Part shown: positions 16,368-25,410 of the stretch, one piece after another
How positions within the stretch are numbered: position 1 is the first letter of the stretch
Layout of the letters: the number at the start of each line of letters is the position of its first letter
Origin: Phreatobacter sp.
Lineage (GTDB): Bacteria; Pseudomonadota; Alphaproteobacteria; Rhizobiales; Phreatobacteraceae
Assembly (NCBI RefSeq): GCF_022843985.1
Contig: NZ_JALHMP010000003.1
Location: 1-64,000, forward strand
DNA length: 64,000 nucleotides
Direction: 5' to 3'
Translations under genes and position numbers: made by a program
Notes under the pieces: model-generated
What the model was told of the DNA's origin: nothing
Seen by the model: only the letters and a program-made list of their open reading frames with translations
Databases searched by the model: none

Positions 16368-17756
16368 TCAGGCGGCGAGCGCGTCGAGAATGCGGACCCA
16401 GGACCGGATGCCCTTGTGGAACGAGGTCAGGTCGTATTTCTCGTTCGGCGAATGGACCCGGTCATCTTCCAGGCCGAAGCCGACGAGCAGCGAATCGAGG
16501 CCGAGATCGTCCTTGAAGGCGCCGACGATGGGGATAGACCCCCCGGAGCCGATGGTGACCGCCTTGCGGCCCCATTCGGCGGTCAGCGCGGCGCGGGCCT
16601 TGCCGAGCACCGGCATGTCCCAGGGCAGCGCCAGGGCCGGGCTGCCGCGGGAGCCGAAGAACTCGGCGCGGCAATCGGCGGGGAGCTGGGCGCGGACATG
16701 GGCGCGGAAGGCCTCGCGGACCTTGACCGGGTCCTGCTTGCCGACGAGACGCATCGTCACCTTGGCCCAGGCTTCCGACGGGATGACGGTCTTGGAGCCC
16801 TCGCCGGTATAGCCGCCCCAGATGCCGTTGACGTCGCAGGTCGGGCGCGACGAGATCATCTCGATGAGCAGGCGGTCCCGCTCGCCGATCGGCTGCTTCA
16901 GGCCGATGGGGCCGAGAAAATCCTCCGCCGTCAGGCCGAGGCCCTTCCAGTCGGCGAGAATGTCGGCGGGAAGGTCCTCGACGCCGTCATAGAAGCCGGG
17001 GATGGCGATGCGGCCGTCGGCACCGTGGATGGCGGCGATGACCTTCGACAGCATGTGGATCGGATTGGCGGCGGCGCCGCCATAGACACCCGAATGCAGG
17101 TCGCGATTGGCGGCGACGACCTTGAACTCCTCCGACACGATGCCGCGCAGCGAGGTGGTGATGGCCGGGGTGCTCCGGTCCCACATGCCGGTGTCGCAGA
17201 CAAGGGCGACATCGGCGGCGAGTTCCGCCTTGTTGGCCCTGACAAAGTCGAAGAGATGCTTCGAGCCGCATTCCTCCTCGCCCTCGATCAGCATGGTGAC
17301 GCCGACGGGCAAGGTGCCGGTGACCGCCTTCCAGGCGCGGCAGGCCTCGACGAAGGTCATGACCTGGCCCTTGTCGTCGCTGGCCCCGCGGGCGACGATC
17401 CGCTTCGAGCCGTCGGGCGCGGTGGCGATGCGCGGCTCGAAGGGCGGCGTCTCCCACAGGTCGAGCGGATCGACCGGCTGGACATCGTAATGGCCGTAGA
17501 AAAGGGCATGCGGCCCGGCGCCGCCGGGGCTCTTTGCCACCACCGCCGGATGGCCTCCGGTCGCCCGCGCCGAAGCCGCGAAGCCGAGGCTGCTGAGATC
17601 CTGCACGAGCCAGTCAGCGGCAGCGGCGCAGTTCCCGGCAAAGGCGCTGTCGGTGGAGATCGACGGAATGCGCAACAGGGCGAACAGCCGCTCAAGGCTC
17701 TGGTCGAGGCCGGAATCGACGGCGGCGAGGACCTGATCGACGGGGCGGGATGTCAT
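16368..17756 (-). CDS. M20 family metallodipeptidase
   Basis: A 462-residue zinc peptidase of family M20 (carnosinase/CNDP-like dipeptidases). Metal and catalytic residues are all present: His and Asp in YGHYDVQPVD, the bridging Asp in GASDDKGQ, catalytic Glu-Glu in EGEEECGS, Asp in VCDTGMW and the late His in HSPNEKY. The dimerisation (lid) domain lies between about residues 210 and 330 (NRDLHSGVYGGAAANP). It hydrolyses dipeptides or related N-acyl amino acids in the cytoplasm; exact substrate unknown. It converges on the DUF6456 gene with 4 bp between stops. Confidence 0.93.
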   Translation of the reverse strand: MTSRPVDQVLAAVDSGLDQSLERLFALLRIPSISTDSAFAGNCAAAADWLVQDLSSLGFAASARATGGHPAVVAKSPGGAGPHALFYGHYDVQPVDPLDLWETPPFEPRIATAPDGSKRIVARGASDDKGQVMTFVEACRAWKAVTGTLPVGVTMLIEGEEECGSKHLFDFVRANKAELAADVALVCDTGMWDRSTPAITTSLRGIVSEEFKVVAANRDLHSGVYGGAAANPIHMLSKVIAAIHGADGRIAIPGFYDGVEDLPADILADWKGLGLTAEDFLGPIGLKQPIGERDRLLIEMISSRPTCDVNGIWGGYTGEGSKTVIPSEAWAKVTMRLVGKQDPVKVREAFRAHVRAQLPADCRAEFFGSRGSPALALPWDMPVLGKARAALTAEWGRKAVTIGSGGSIPIVGAFKDDLGLDSLLVGFGLEDDRVHSPNEKYDLTSFHKGIRSWVRILDALAA

Positions 17757-17860
17757 GGCGTGGCGTCCGGTGTTCGAGCGAGGGGCCGGACGCTAGCAAT
17801 CCCGCCGGTGATTGCAAACGCAGCAGGCTGCGGGCCTGCCATCCGTGGCGCGAGAGGTGG

Positions 17861-18322
17861 TCAGGCGTGTTCGCGGGCAGCGCTCCGCGCCCGCCCGCTG
17901 CGGCGAACGCGCTGCATCAGGGCTCCGACCCGGCGATAGACCAGCCGGGGAGCGACGTCTGCCGACATGGCGGCCGCATAGCCCAGTGCCATCGCCGCCC
18001 TTCCGACGGCGCGGGTAAAGGACGGGATCAGCAGCAGGCAGGGGATTCCGGCCTTCAACGCCGCGTCCGGCGGACGCAGGAGGCCAGAGCCCGGGGCGGC
18101 CTGCGGATCCCGGACCGGGACCGGAACCGGCGCCGCCACCGAGACGACGACGACATCGACCCTGCCGGCTGCGATATGGTCAGACAGGTCGCGCGGATCG
18201 GTGAGCGCGACGGCATGGACCATGCCGAGACGCTTCAGATTGTCCGCCGCCATCGCGGGGTCGACACCGTCGAGGCGCAGCACGACGACCCTGGCGTCGT
18301 GAATCTGTTTCGTTCCAGCCAT
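17861..18322 (-). CDS. Pseudo-receiver domain protein
   Basis: A 153-residue protein with a CheY-like outline but without its chemistry. ARVVVLRLDG corresponds to beta-strand 1 of a receiver, where paired acidic residues would follow; VDVVVVSVAAP corresponds to strand 3, with Ser in place of the phosphoacceptor Asp; and GIPCLLLIP corresponds to strand 4. A Pro/Ala-rich loop is inserted between strands 3 and 4, and the C-terminus is Arg-rich. It cannot be phosphorylated in the usual way. The ATG at 18322 is chosen because the fold begins right after it. The assignment rests on pattern only; an unrelated small alpha/beta fold is possible. The HerA-like ATPase gene is 170 bp upstream on the same strand. 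Confidence 0.55.
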   Translation of the reverse strand: MAGTKQIHDARVVVLRLDGVDPAMAADNLKRLGMVHAVALTDPRDLSDHIAAGRVDVVVVSVAAPVPVPVRDPQAAPGSGLLRPPDAALKAGIPCLLLIPSFTRAVGRAAMALGYAAAMSADVAPRLVYRRVGALMQRVRRSGRARSAAREHA

Positions 18323-18492
18323 CACACCATTCCCGATGCCGGCCGGACCGAGCGTGCCACGGCACCTTGCCCGATCGTCAGGCAAAGGCCGCGGGGGCTC
18401 GGTCAGCAGCCCCGGGGAATGGGATAATGTTACCGCCTTGCGGAGCCTCTACGAATTTAGCTGCAATTGAGGCGATCTTGATCTTTGCGCGA

Positions 18493-20013
18493 TCAGCGGC
18501 GCCCGAAGCCGCCGAGAACGCCGCGCATGATGGCCCGGCCGATCTGCGTGCCGACGGTGCGGGCAAGCGAACTCGAGGCATTCTTGATGATCACCTCGGT
18601 GGTCGACATGGGGGCGCGGCCGCGGCCCTTGCCGGCCGGCGCGCTGCCGCCGCCGAGGATCGACCCGAGGATGCCCCCGAGCCCGCCGCTGTCGGCCTGC
18701 TGGGACTGCTCGGCTTCATCGAGTTTCTGACGGGCGCGCTTCTGCAGGATCTCGTAGGCCGACTCGCTGTCGATCGTTTCGTCGTACTTCCCGCGGAACG
18801 GGCTCTTGGCGATGATCTGCCGGCGCTCCTGCTCGGAGACCGGGCCGATCCGCGCCACCGGTGGCGAGACCAGCGTGCGCTCGACGATGGAGGGCACGCC
18901 GTTGCCCTCGAGGGTCGAGACCAGGGCCTCGCCCTTGCCGAGCTGGGTGATGACCTCTTCGGTGTCGAGCTTCGGATTCTGCCGGAAGGTGGTGGCGGCG
19001 GCCTTGACCGCCCGCTGGTCGCGCGGCGTGAAGGCGCGCAGCGCATGCTGGACGCGGTTGCCGAGCTGGGCGAGGACCGTTTCCGGCACGTCGAGCGGGT
19101 TCTGGGTGACGAAATAGACCCCGACGCCCTTGGACCGGATGAGGCGGACCACCTGTTCGATCTTCTCGACCAGGGCCTTGGGCGCGTCCTTGAACAGGAG
19201 ATGCGCCTCGTCGAAGAAGAAGACGAGTTTCGGCTTGTCGACATCGCCGACCTCGGGCAGTTCCTCGAACAGTTCCGACAGCAGCCACAACAGGAAGGTG
19301 GCGTAGAGCTGGGGGCTGGCCATCAGCTTGTCGGCGGCGAGGAGATTGATGGTGCCGCGCCCGTCGCGGTCGGTACGCATCAGGTCCTTCAGCGCCAGCG
19401 CCGGCTCGCCGAAGAATTTCGACCCGCCCTGGTTCTCCAGCGTCAGCAACTGGCGCTGGATGGCGCCGACGGAGGCGGCCGAGACATTGCCATAGGCGGC
19501 GCGCAGCTCGTTCTGCAGTTCCTTGTTCGAGCCCAGTTCCTGCAGCAGCGCGCGCAGGTCCTTCAGATCGAGGAGGGCGAGGCCGTTATTGTCGGCATAG
19601 TGGAAGAGGATGTTGATGACGCCTTCCTGGGTCTCGTTGAGATCCATCAGGCGGGAGAGCAGCAACGGACCCATCTCGGCGACGGTGGCACGGATCGGGT
19701 GGCCCTGCTCGCCGAACAGGTCCCAGAAGACCACGGGGAACTGATCGGCCTGCCAGTCCATGCCGACCTGCTTGGCACGCTCAAGGATGAAAGGCTTCTC
19801 CTCGCCCATCGCCGCGACACCGGACAGATCGCCCTTGATGTCGGCAGCGAAGACCGGCACGCCGGCATTGGAGAATCCTTCGGCCAGCACCTGCAGCGAC
19901 ACCGTCTTGCCGGTGCCCGTGGCGCCGGTGATGAGGCCGTGGCGGTTTCCGAACCTCAGCGCCAGCCATTCCTGTTTGGTGCTCTTGCCGAGGAGAAGGG
20001 CGTCGTCGGCCAT
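18493..20013 (-). CDS. HerA-like ATPase, DUF853 family (YjgR type)
   Basis: A 506-residue P-loop ATPase of the FtsK/HerA superfamily, DUF853 branch. Walker A is GATGTGKTVSL (near residues 30-37), Walker B is KLVFFFDEAH (near 255-265), and VYFVTQNPLDVPETVLAQLG contains the sensor-like Gln/Asn and arginine-finger region. The C-terminal 80 residues are Gly/Ala-rich (GGLGGILGSILGGGSAP) before a basic end. The family's role is not settled; relatives are hexameric DNA translocases, but DUF853 proteins stand alone without a NurA nuclease, and none is encoded nearby. Cytoplasmic. Confidence 0.92.
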   Translation of the reverse strand: MADDALLLGKSTKQEWLALRFGNRHGLITGATGTGKTVSLQVLAEGFSNAGVPVFAADIKGDLSGVAAMGEEKPFILERAKQVGMDWQADQFPVVFWDLFGEQGHPIRATVAEMGPLLLSRLMDLNETQEGVINILFHYADNNGLALLDLKDLRALLQELGSNKELQNELRAAYGNVSAASVGAIQRQLLTLENQGGSKFFGEPALALKDLMRTDRDGRGTINLLAADKLMASPQLYATFLLWLLSELFEELPEVGDVDKPKLVFFFDEAHLLFKDAPKALVEKIEQVVRLIRSKGVGVYFVTQNPLDVPETVLAQLGNRVQHALRAFTPRDQRAVKAAATTFRQNPKLDTEEVITQLGKGEALVSTLEGNGVPSIVERTLVSPPVARIGPVSEQERRQIIAKSPFRGKYDETIDSESAYEILQKRARQKLDEAEQSQQADSGGLGGILGSILGGGSAPAGKGRGRAPMSTTEVIIKNASSSLARTVGTQIGRAIMRGVLGGFGRR

Positions 20014-20184
20014 GACCTGATCCTGAATCTGTAACCCTGCGTTAGCCCCGTTCTAGCAATGCCGCCCGGTCGTCGCCAAGCGCGATCAGGAGTCGCGGCC
20101 ACCGCCACCGATCTTGACCTGGATCAAGGCCCGGATCGCGCCGGCCACGCAATCTTCCATCCACGACGTGATCGGGAGGTTTCG

Positions 20185-20307
20185 ATGACTGCAACCCTGT
20201 ATCTCGGCCTGGTTCTGGCCGTCTTCGGCGGCTTCGGTGCCACGCTCGCCTGGCTGGACTATAGCGGCAGGGCCGCGAGCGCGCCGCTTCCGGGCCCCGG
20301 CGAGTAA
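20185..20307 (+). CDS. Small single-pass membrane protein
   Basis: A 40-residue protein, MTATLYLGLVLAVFGGFGAT followed by a short polar tail. One transmembrane helix covers about residues 4-24, and the tail after the Trp-Leu-Asp boundary is polar and Pro/Gly-rich. The ATG at 20185 has GGGAGG five bases upstream. Length and shape are those of small membrane proteins that accompany larger complexes, but no partner is adjacent: the HerA-like gene is divergent and the amidase is convergent. Function unknown. Confidence 0.6.
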   Translation: MTATLYLGLVLAVFGGFGATLAWLDYSGRAASAPLPGPGE

Positions 20308-20376
20308 GCGCCGGCCCGTGACCGCAAGCAGGAGAACGGGACGCCGCCCCGGCGGCGCCCCTCGATCCCGCAGCGG

Positions 20377-21801
20377 TCAGCCGCGCGCCCAGAGTTGCGA
20401 CACAAAGGTTCCCGCCTTCTTCTCGATGGCAGCGGCGGCGTCGAGGCAGACGTCCTCGCGGTAGCGCGACGTGATGAGCTGGACGCCGATCGGCTTGCCG
20501 TCGATGAGGCCGACCGGAACGACGGCGGCTGGCAGGCCGAGCACGTTGATCGCCGACATGAAGCGCAGATCGTTCCAGAACATCTTGCGCGCGCGTTCCG
20601 TGCCCTCCAGATCGGCGTTGTGGGCCGGCGTCTGCCGCACCGACAGCGGCGACAGGATCACCGGGTAGTCTTCGAGGAAGAGCATCCAGTTGCGCAACAC
20701 GCGCGAGCGGCGGGCGATGGCCTTCATGTATCCCTCGCGGTCCAGAACGGTGCTGGTGGTCTTCATGGCCTCGATGGCAGTGATGAAATCGGGGCTGCCA
20801 TGCTGGCGCATGGTCGCCTCCTGCAGCACCGTCAGTTCGGTGAAGATCAGGTCGGACCAGAGTTTCCAGGTGCCGTCGAGGTCGGGAAGCGCGACCTCGT
20901 TCACGTCATAGCCTGAATCGGCGAGGTGATCGGCGGCCCGGCGCACCAGAGTGACAACCTCGGTGTCGGCGTTCATGTCATGTGGGATCTTGGCGAAGGC
21001 GACCTTGATCGGCCCCTTGAGTTTCGGTCCCTCGAGCGGCGCCGGCACCCACCAGGGGTCGCGGGGGTCGCGCTGGGCCATCACCGCGAGGCCAAGGCGC
21101 ACGTCGGCGACCGACCGGGCGATCGGCCCCTGGGACGACATGAACTGCGCCATGAGCGGGCGCTCGTCGCCGTTCATCTGGGTCGGGTTGAAGGCGGGGA
21201 TGCGGCCCTGCGTCGGCTTGATGGTGGCGACGCCGTTGCAGAAGGCCGGCCAGCGCAGCGAACCGCCAATATCATTGCCATGGGCGATGGCGCCGATGCC
21301 GGCGGCGACCGCCGATCCCGCGCCGCCCGAGGAGCCGCCGCAGGTGATGGCCGGATCCCAGGGATTGCGGGTGAGGCCGTGCAGCGGGTTGTCGGTGAAG
21401 CCGCGCATGGAGAATTCGGGCGTGTTGGTGAGGCCGACGATCACGGCGCCGGCCTTGCGCAGATTGGCGGTGACGGCGGAATCGTCGGGGGCGATATTGT
21501 CCTTGAAGGCCACCACGCCGTTGGAATTGGCCTGTCCCTTGACGTCGAGGTTGATCTTGATGGTGATCGGCACGCCGTGGAGCGGGCCGACGGCCTCGCC
21601 CCTGGCCAGGGCCTTGTCGGCGGCCCTGGCGGCCTTGAGCGCGTCCTTGGACAGGTCGACGACGACGGCGTTGAGCGCGGGGTTGACCGCGTTCATGCGG
21701 GCGATGGACGCCTTGACGGCCTCCTCCGACGACACCTTGCGGGATTTGATCGCCCGGGCGGTCTCGACCGCCCCCCACTGCCAGATCGGTGCCTTGGCCA
21801 C
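20377..21801 (-). CDS. Amidase (amidase signature family)
   Basis: A 474-residue amidase signature enzyme, hydrolysing a carboxamide. The catalytic triad is visible: Lys in VPITIKINLD (about residue 80), cis-Ser and nucleophile Ser in CGGSSGGAGSAVAAG and the following GGSLRWPA segment. The start is taken as GTG at 21801 (VAKAPIWQW), preceded by GAGGGGG; an ATG at 21885 would add 28 basic residues made from intergenic repeat-like DNA. The ribosome site lies in a hairpin (see 21811-21829). The substrate is unknown; it is not part of a GatCAB operon. Cytoplasmic. Confidence 0.9.
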   Translation of the reverse strand: MAKAPIWQWGAVETARAIKSRKVSSEEAVKASIARMNAVNPALNAVVVDLSKDALKAARAADKALARGEAVGPLHGVPITIKINLDVKGQANSNGVVAFKDNIAPDDSAVTANLRKAGAVIVGLTNTPEFSMRGFTDNPLHGLTRNPWDPAITCGGSSGGAGSAVAAGIGAIAHGNDIGGSLRWPAFCNGVATIKPTQGRIPAFNPTQMNGDERPLMAQFMSSQGPIARSVADVRLGLAVMAQRDPRDPWWVPAPLEGPKLKGPIKVAFAKIPHDMNADTEVVTLVRRAADHLADSGYDVNEVALPDLDGTWKLWSDLIFTELTVLQEATMRQHGSPDFITAIEAMKTTSTVLDREGYMKAIARRSRVLRNWMLFLEDYPVILSPLSVRQTPAHNADLEGTERARKMFWNDLRFMSAINVLGLPAAVVPVGLIDGKPIGVQLITSRYREDVCLDAAAAIEKKAGTFVSQLWARG

Positions 21802-21810
21802 TGTCGCTGT

Positions 21811-21829
21811 CCCCCTCGTGATGAGGGGG
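21811..21829 (-). promoter_or_regulatory. Hairpin covering the amidase ribosome-binding site
   Basis: CCCCCTC-GTGAT-GAGGGGG is a perfect 7-bp inverted repeat with a 5-base loop. On the amidase strand its second arm (GAGGGGG) is also the best Shine-Dalgarno candidate for the GTG start nine bases downstream, so the structure could limit translation. It may simply be a fragment of an intergenic repeat. Confidence 0.45.
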
Positions 21830-21966
21830 CGATGGTGCGCAAGGTTTTGCCCGGGGGGAAGCCCCCGCAAACGGGAGCGGGTCATGCGCCGTCTGCCCCC
21901 TCATGCAGTCCGCGGGGGAGAGGTGAAGGAGCGCCCATCTGCCGATCTCGCGCAAAGGCCGCGGCC

Positions 21967-22950
21967 TCAAATCCCCAGCACGCCGGCGATCTCCTCCACC
22001 GCCACCATGGGCGCGAGGCGGCCGCTCGCGACGTCCGCCTCGAGCGCCGGGAGACGGGCCTTCAGGATGGGATCGCGCTTCAGCCGCTCGGCGAGGCGCT
22101 CGTGCAGCATGGTCCACATCCACTTGACGCCCTGGGCGCGGCGTTTGGCGGCGAAGTCGCCGGACGCCTCGGTCTTCGTGCGGAATGCGAGAATCTGCTC
22201 CCACAGCGCGTCGAGCCCCTGATTGGCGAGGCCGGAGATCATCAGGACGGGCGGCGACCAGACGCGCGACTTCGGCGCCATGATGTGCAGGGCCGCCCGG
22301 TATTCCGCCGCCGCCGCCTTGGCGCGCAGCGCCCCGTCGCCGTCGGCCTTGTTGACGGCGATGATGTCGGCGAGTTCGAGGATGCCCTTCTTGATGCCCT
22401 GCAATTCGTCGCCGGCGCCGGGCAGCATCAGCACGAGGAACAGGTCGGTCATGTCGGCGACCGCCGTCTCCGACTGGCCGACACCGACCGTCTCGACGAG
22501 GATCACGTCGAAGCCGGCAGCCTCGCAGAGCAGCATGGTCTCGCGCGTCTTGGCGGCGACACCGCCGAGCGTGCCTGACGACGGCGAAGGCCTCACATAG
22601 GCGTTCTCGTCGTTGACGAGGCGGGCCATGCGCGTCTTGTCGCCGAGGATCGAGCCGCCGGTGCGCGAGGACGAGGGGTCCACCGCGAGCACGGCCACCC
22701 GGTGGCCCGCGGCGGTGAGATTGGCGCCGAACGTGTCGATCGTGGTGGACTTGCCGGCGCCGGGCACGCCGGTGATGCCGATGCGGATCGCCCGCCCCGT
22801 CTCGGGCAGCAATATCTGGACGAGCCGGCGTGCCACCGCCTGATGCTCGGCCTTTGTGGACTCCACCAGCGTGATGGCGCGGGCGAGCACGGCGCGGTCG
22901 CCGGCACGGATGGCCGTGGCAAGCTCGGCGGGATCGGGAAGGGCACGCAT
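21967..22950 (-). CDS. meaB: Methylmalonyl-CoA mutase-associated GTPase MeaB
   Basis: A 327-residue G3E-type GTPase, the chaperone that gates B12 loading and protects methylmalonyl-CoA mutase from inactivation. Walker A is GITGVPGAGKSTTID (about residues 57-70), the Mg-binding region is VLAVDPSSSRTGGSILGD, switch III-like VETVGVGQSET follows, and the base-specificity motif is NKAD. Full length for the family. Its partner subunits lie at 28942-33085 on the same strand, about 6 kb away, with the tctCBA operon and small genes between, so meaB is near but not in the mutase operon. Confidence 0.95.
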   Translation of the reverse strand: MRALPDPAELATAIRAGDRAVLARAITLVESTKAEHQAVARRLVQILLPETGRAIRIGITGVPGAGKSTTIDTFGANLTAAGHRVAVLAVDPSSSRTGGSILGDKTRMARLVNDENAYVRPSPSSGTLGGVAAKTRETMLLCEAAGFDVILVETVGVGQSETAVADMTDLFLVLMLPGAGDELQGIKKGILELADIIAVNKADGDGALRAKAAAAEYRAALHIMAPKSRVWSPPVLMISGLANQGLDALWEQILAFRTKTEASGDFAAKRRAQGVKWMWTMLHERLAERLKRDPILKARLPALEADVASGRLAPMVAVEEIAGVLGI

Positions 22951-23134
22951 GGCGGCGTGGTATCAAAGCCACGCCCGGGAGGCGAGCGATTCGACGGTGG
23001 CCGGTGCCTTCCTCCCGCCCCATTGCGGCCATCTGCGCTTTCTAAGCGTCTCGGATCGCGTGGCTCCGCTCCCGCTTGTCACCCTTTTCGTCCTTTGCGG
23101 CACCGCCCGCCCCCACCGCCGAGCCTCATCCCGC

Positions 23135-24382
23135 ATGCCCGAGCCGTCGACCACCCCCGTCGCCGCCCCGTTCCCCGCCTTTCGCCTCGCAGGCGTCGTT
23201 GTCGTGGCGCTGGCCCTCGGCGGCTGCGTCGGCACGGGGCTGACCGGTGTCACCGGCTCCCTCGGCGGGCTGACGGCGCCGGCCGCGCCGCCGACCAGTA
23301 CCTCCGTCTTTGTCGCATCAACCCGCCCCGCCTTTGCCGGCGACACGCTTGGTGCCCCCTCCGCCGAGCGCGCGCGGTTCTACCGGCAGGCGGTGAGCAT
23401 GCCGCCGGGCCGGGCCACCGGCACCATTCCGCGACCCCAGATCACACCCGAGAGCCCGCGGCGCCATGCGGTCCTCACCGATCGCGAGGCGCTGACGCCG
23501 GAGGCCTTCCGCCGGCAGGTGGCGGCGTCGGTGAACGGCAAGGCTCAGGACCAGCGCGATGTCCTGGTCTATGTCCACGGTTTCAACACCGATTATGACG
23601 AGGCGGCCTTCCGGATCGTGCAGGTCGCGGCCGATGGCGGCTTCCGCGGCACGCAAGTCCTGTTCACCTGGCCGAGCTATCGCCGTGTCCTCGCCTATGG
23701 CGGCGACCGGGAGGTGGCGACCGCCTCACGCGATGCGCTCGACCGGCTGCTGACCGATCTCGGCCGCACGCCCGGCGTCGCCCGCATCCACATTCTCGCC
23801 CATTCCATGGGCGCCTTCCTGACCATGGAGGCGTTGCGGCAGGCCTCCATCGCCGGCAATGGCGACCTGAGCGGAAGGCTCGGCGAGGTGATCCTGGCGG
23901 CACCCGACCTCGACGTCGAGGTCTTCCGCCAGCAGATGGCCCGCATCTCGCGTCCCTCGCGCGTCTCGCTTTTCGTGCAGTCGGACGACCGGGCCCTGGC
24001 GGTGTCGTCGACGGTCGCCTGGGACCGCCAGCGCGTCGGCGCGCTGGACGTGCGCAATGCCGAGCATCGCCGCGTCATATCGGGGCTCGGCGTCCGGGTC
24101 TTCACCATGAGCGCGACGGGCTGGACCGACCTCGTCCGCCACGGCACCTTCGCCGAGGCGCCGGAGATCGTCCGATTGATCGGCGGCAAGATCAGCCAGC
24201 AGCCGGTGATCGAGGATTTGCTGCCGCAGGTCGCCGAGGCCCCGCCCCTCCCCGCCGAACTCAGGCCGCCGCAGGAGCAGAGGCCGATGGCCGACCAGCC
24301 CGAGGCGGCGCGGGCCGTGACCGCGGAGCCCCTGCCGGCCGCAGGCGGCACCGGCGGCGCTGCGCCGGCTCTTATCGACTGA
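23135..24382 (+). CDS. DUF900 alpha/beta hydrolase lipoprotein
   Basis: A 415-residue lipoprotein with a hydrolase domain. The N-terminus (MPEPSTTP then a hydrophobic stretch) ends in a lipobox ALGGC, so the mature protein is probably anchored by lipid at the envelope. The domain begins with VLVYVHGFNTDYDEAAFR and has the nucleophile elbow LAHSMGAFLTMEAL (Ser in HSMGA) and EVILAAPDLDVEVF carrying the acidic residue; this is the DUF900 / COG4782 esterase group. The last 60 residues are Pro/Ala-rich. The ATG at 23135 is selected by the signal peptide. Divergent from meaB. Substrate unknown. Confidence 0.88.
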   Translation: MPEPSTTPVAAPFPAFRLAGVVVVALALGGCVGTGLTGVTGSLGGLTAPAAPPTSTSVFVASTRPAFAGDTLGAPSAERARFYRQAVSMPPGRATGTIPRPQITPESPRRHAVLTDREALTPEAFRRQVAASVNGKAQDQRDVLVYVHGFNTDYDEAAFRIVQVAADGGFRGTQVLFTWPSYRRVLAYGGDREVATASRDALDRLLTDLGRTPGVARIHILAHSMGAFLTMEALRQASIAGNGDLSGRLGEVILAAPDLDVEVFRQQMARISRPSRVSLFVQSDDRALAVSSTVAWDRQRVGALDVRNAEHRRVISGLGVRVFTMSATGWTDLVRHGTFAEAPEIVRLIGGKISQQPVIEDLLPQVAEAPPLPAELRPPQEQRPMADQPEAARAVTAEPLPAAGGTGGAAPALID

Positions 24383-24406
24383 AGCCAGGCGCCGCTCCGG
24401 GCCGCG

Positions 24407-24712
24407 TCAGGCCCGCGTCCCCCTCAGGAAGGGTCGGGCGGCCTGCAGCGCGGTGTCGCAGCTGGGCGCGACCCTGATCAACACCGTTTCGGCGTTCTCG
24501 CTGCCCATCCACAGGCCAAAGGCGGTCGACACCGCCCAGACCGGATCCGAGGTGACGCGATCGACGGCGGCGGGCGCGGCCTCGCGCGTGCAGGTGACGA
24601 CCTGCTGGACGATGGCCGGGGGCGCCTGGGCGCTGGCCAACTGGGCGGTGATCGCCTGCTCGACAGGCTGGAGGAGGAAGAACGAGACGAGGGACATCAG
24701 GAAACTGGTCAT
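24407..24712 (-). CDS. Small exported hypothetical protein
   Basis: A 101-residue protein starting MTSFLMSLVSFFLLQPVEQ, a short hydrophobic N-terminus that may be a signal anchor or a peptide cleaved near AQA. Two cysteines (in VVTCTREA and APSCDTAL, about 40 residues apart) could pair in the periplasm. The ATG at 24712 is preceded by GGAGCCC. I know no family. It is the last of three small reverse-strand genes (24407-25665) between the DUF900 hydrolase and the tct operon, 45 bp after the DUF1476 gene, perhaps one transcript. Confidence 0.6.
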   Translation of the reverse strand: MTSFLMSLVSFFLLQPVEQAITAQLASAQAPPAIVQQVVTCTREAAPAAVDRVTSDPVWAVSTAFGLWMGSENAETVLIRVAPSCDTALQAARPFLRGTRA

Positions 24713-24757
24713 GGCAATGGGCTCCGGGTGCCGGGACGGCCGGCGTGGCAAAGGGAA

Positions 24758-25231
24758 TCAGTCGGTGCAATGGGTCTGGACGAGCGCCTGGCGGTGGAAG
24801 GCGGCGAGCGTCTGGCGCACCGTGCCTTCGGTCATCACCAGCCCGGCCCCGTCGAAGTCGCGCAGCAGTGCCGCAACGATGTCGGCATCGCCCGGAACCT
24901 CGAAATCCGCGCGGTGCATGCTGGCGGCATAGCGCGCGAGATCCGCACCGGTCAGGCCGAGAAGGTGGCCCGCCCAGAGCCCGGTCAGGACGTTGCGGCG
25001 GGCGATGACATGGTCACGGGTATCTGCGTCCAGGCACCAGTCCAGCAGCGGCCCGGTCTCGCCACGCCTCTGCCGGCTCGGGCTGGTCGCCATGGCCGTC
25101 CGGGCGGCATCCGCCGTGATCCCCGCGGGACGGATGGCGGGCCGTCCCGCGCCCGCCGGGGCGGCGTCGACGGGCGTGCCCGGGTGGTTGGCTGCAGAGC
25201 CATGCAGGTGGGACGCGGCTTGGCCACGCAT
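24758..25231 (-). CDS. DUF1476 (ATPase zeta subunit-like) protein with N-terminal extension
   Basis: A 157-residue protein whose last 85 residues match DUF1476, the family of the zeta inhibitor subunit of alphaproteobacterial F1-ATPase (about 105 residues): ARRNVLTGLWAGHLLGLTG, HRADFEVPGDADIVAALL and an RQTLAAFH end. The start used, ATG 25231, has GGAGG eight bases upstream; the shorter ATG 25093 would give a normal-sized 111-residue protein but has no ribosome site. The extra 46 residues are polar, Ala/Pro/Gly-rich. The domain is divergent from typical zeta sequences and no ATP synthase gene is near, so inhibition of F1 is possible but unproven. Confidence 0.65.
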   Translation of the reverse strand: MRGQAASHLHGSAANHPGTPVDAAPAGAGRPAIRPAGITADAARTAMATSPSRQRRGETGPLLDWCLDADTRDHVIARRNVLTGLWAGHLLGLTGADLARYAASMHRADFEVPGDADIVAALLRDFDGAGLVMTEGTVRQTLAAFHRQALVQTHCTD

Positions 25232-25410
25232 CGGGCAGTCCTCCGGGCCGGCAAACGATGTCGATGAACGGTCCGACATCGCGAGAGCGCCGGCCAGGCG
25301 CTCGCCAGAGGGGCCCGGACCACGGGACGAGCCGGGATTTGGGGTTTCGCCATGCCGGGGAAAAGGGCGCGCGACAAGCTGGCGCAGGCAGCCGCTGGCG
25401 CCGGTCGTGG

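Noticed and set aside
18378-18492. Reverse-strand peptide after the HerA-like gene ending in GGNIIPFPGAADRAPAAFA
   Set aside because: NIIPFP-like motifs do occur in small Hyphomicrobiales proteins, but no ATG, GTG or TTG starts it between the HerA stop and this segment, and it overlaps the HerA end in another frame.
18493-20013. HerA-based antiphage system
   Set aside because: DUF853 ATPases are housekeeping-type solitary proteins and no nuclease or SIR2/DUF4297-like partner is next to it.
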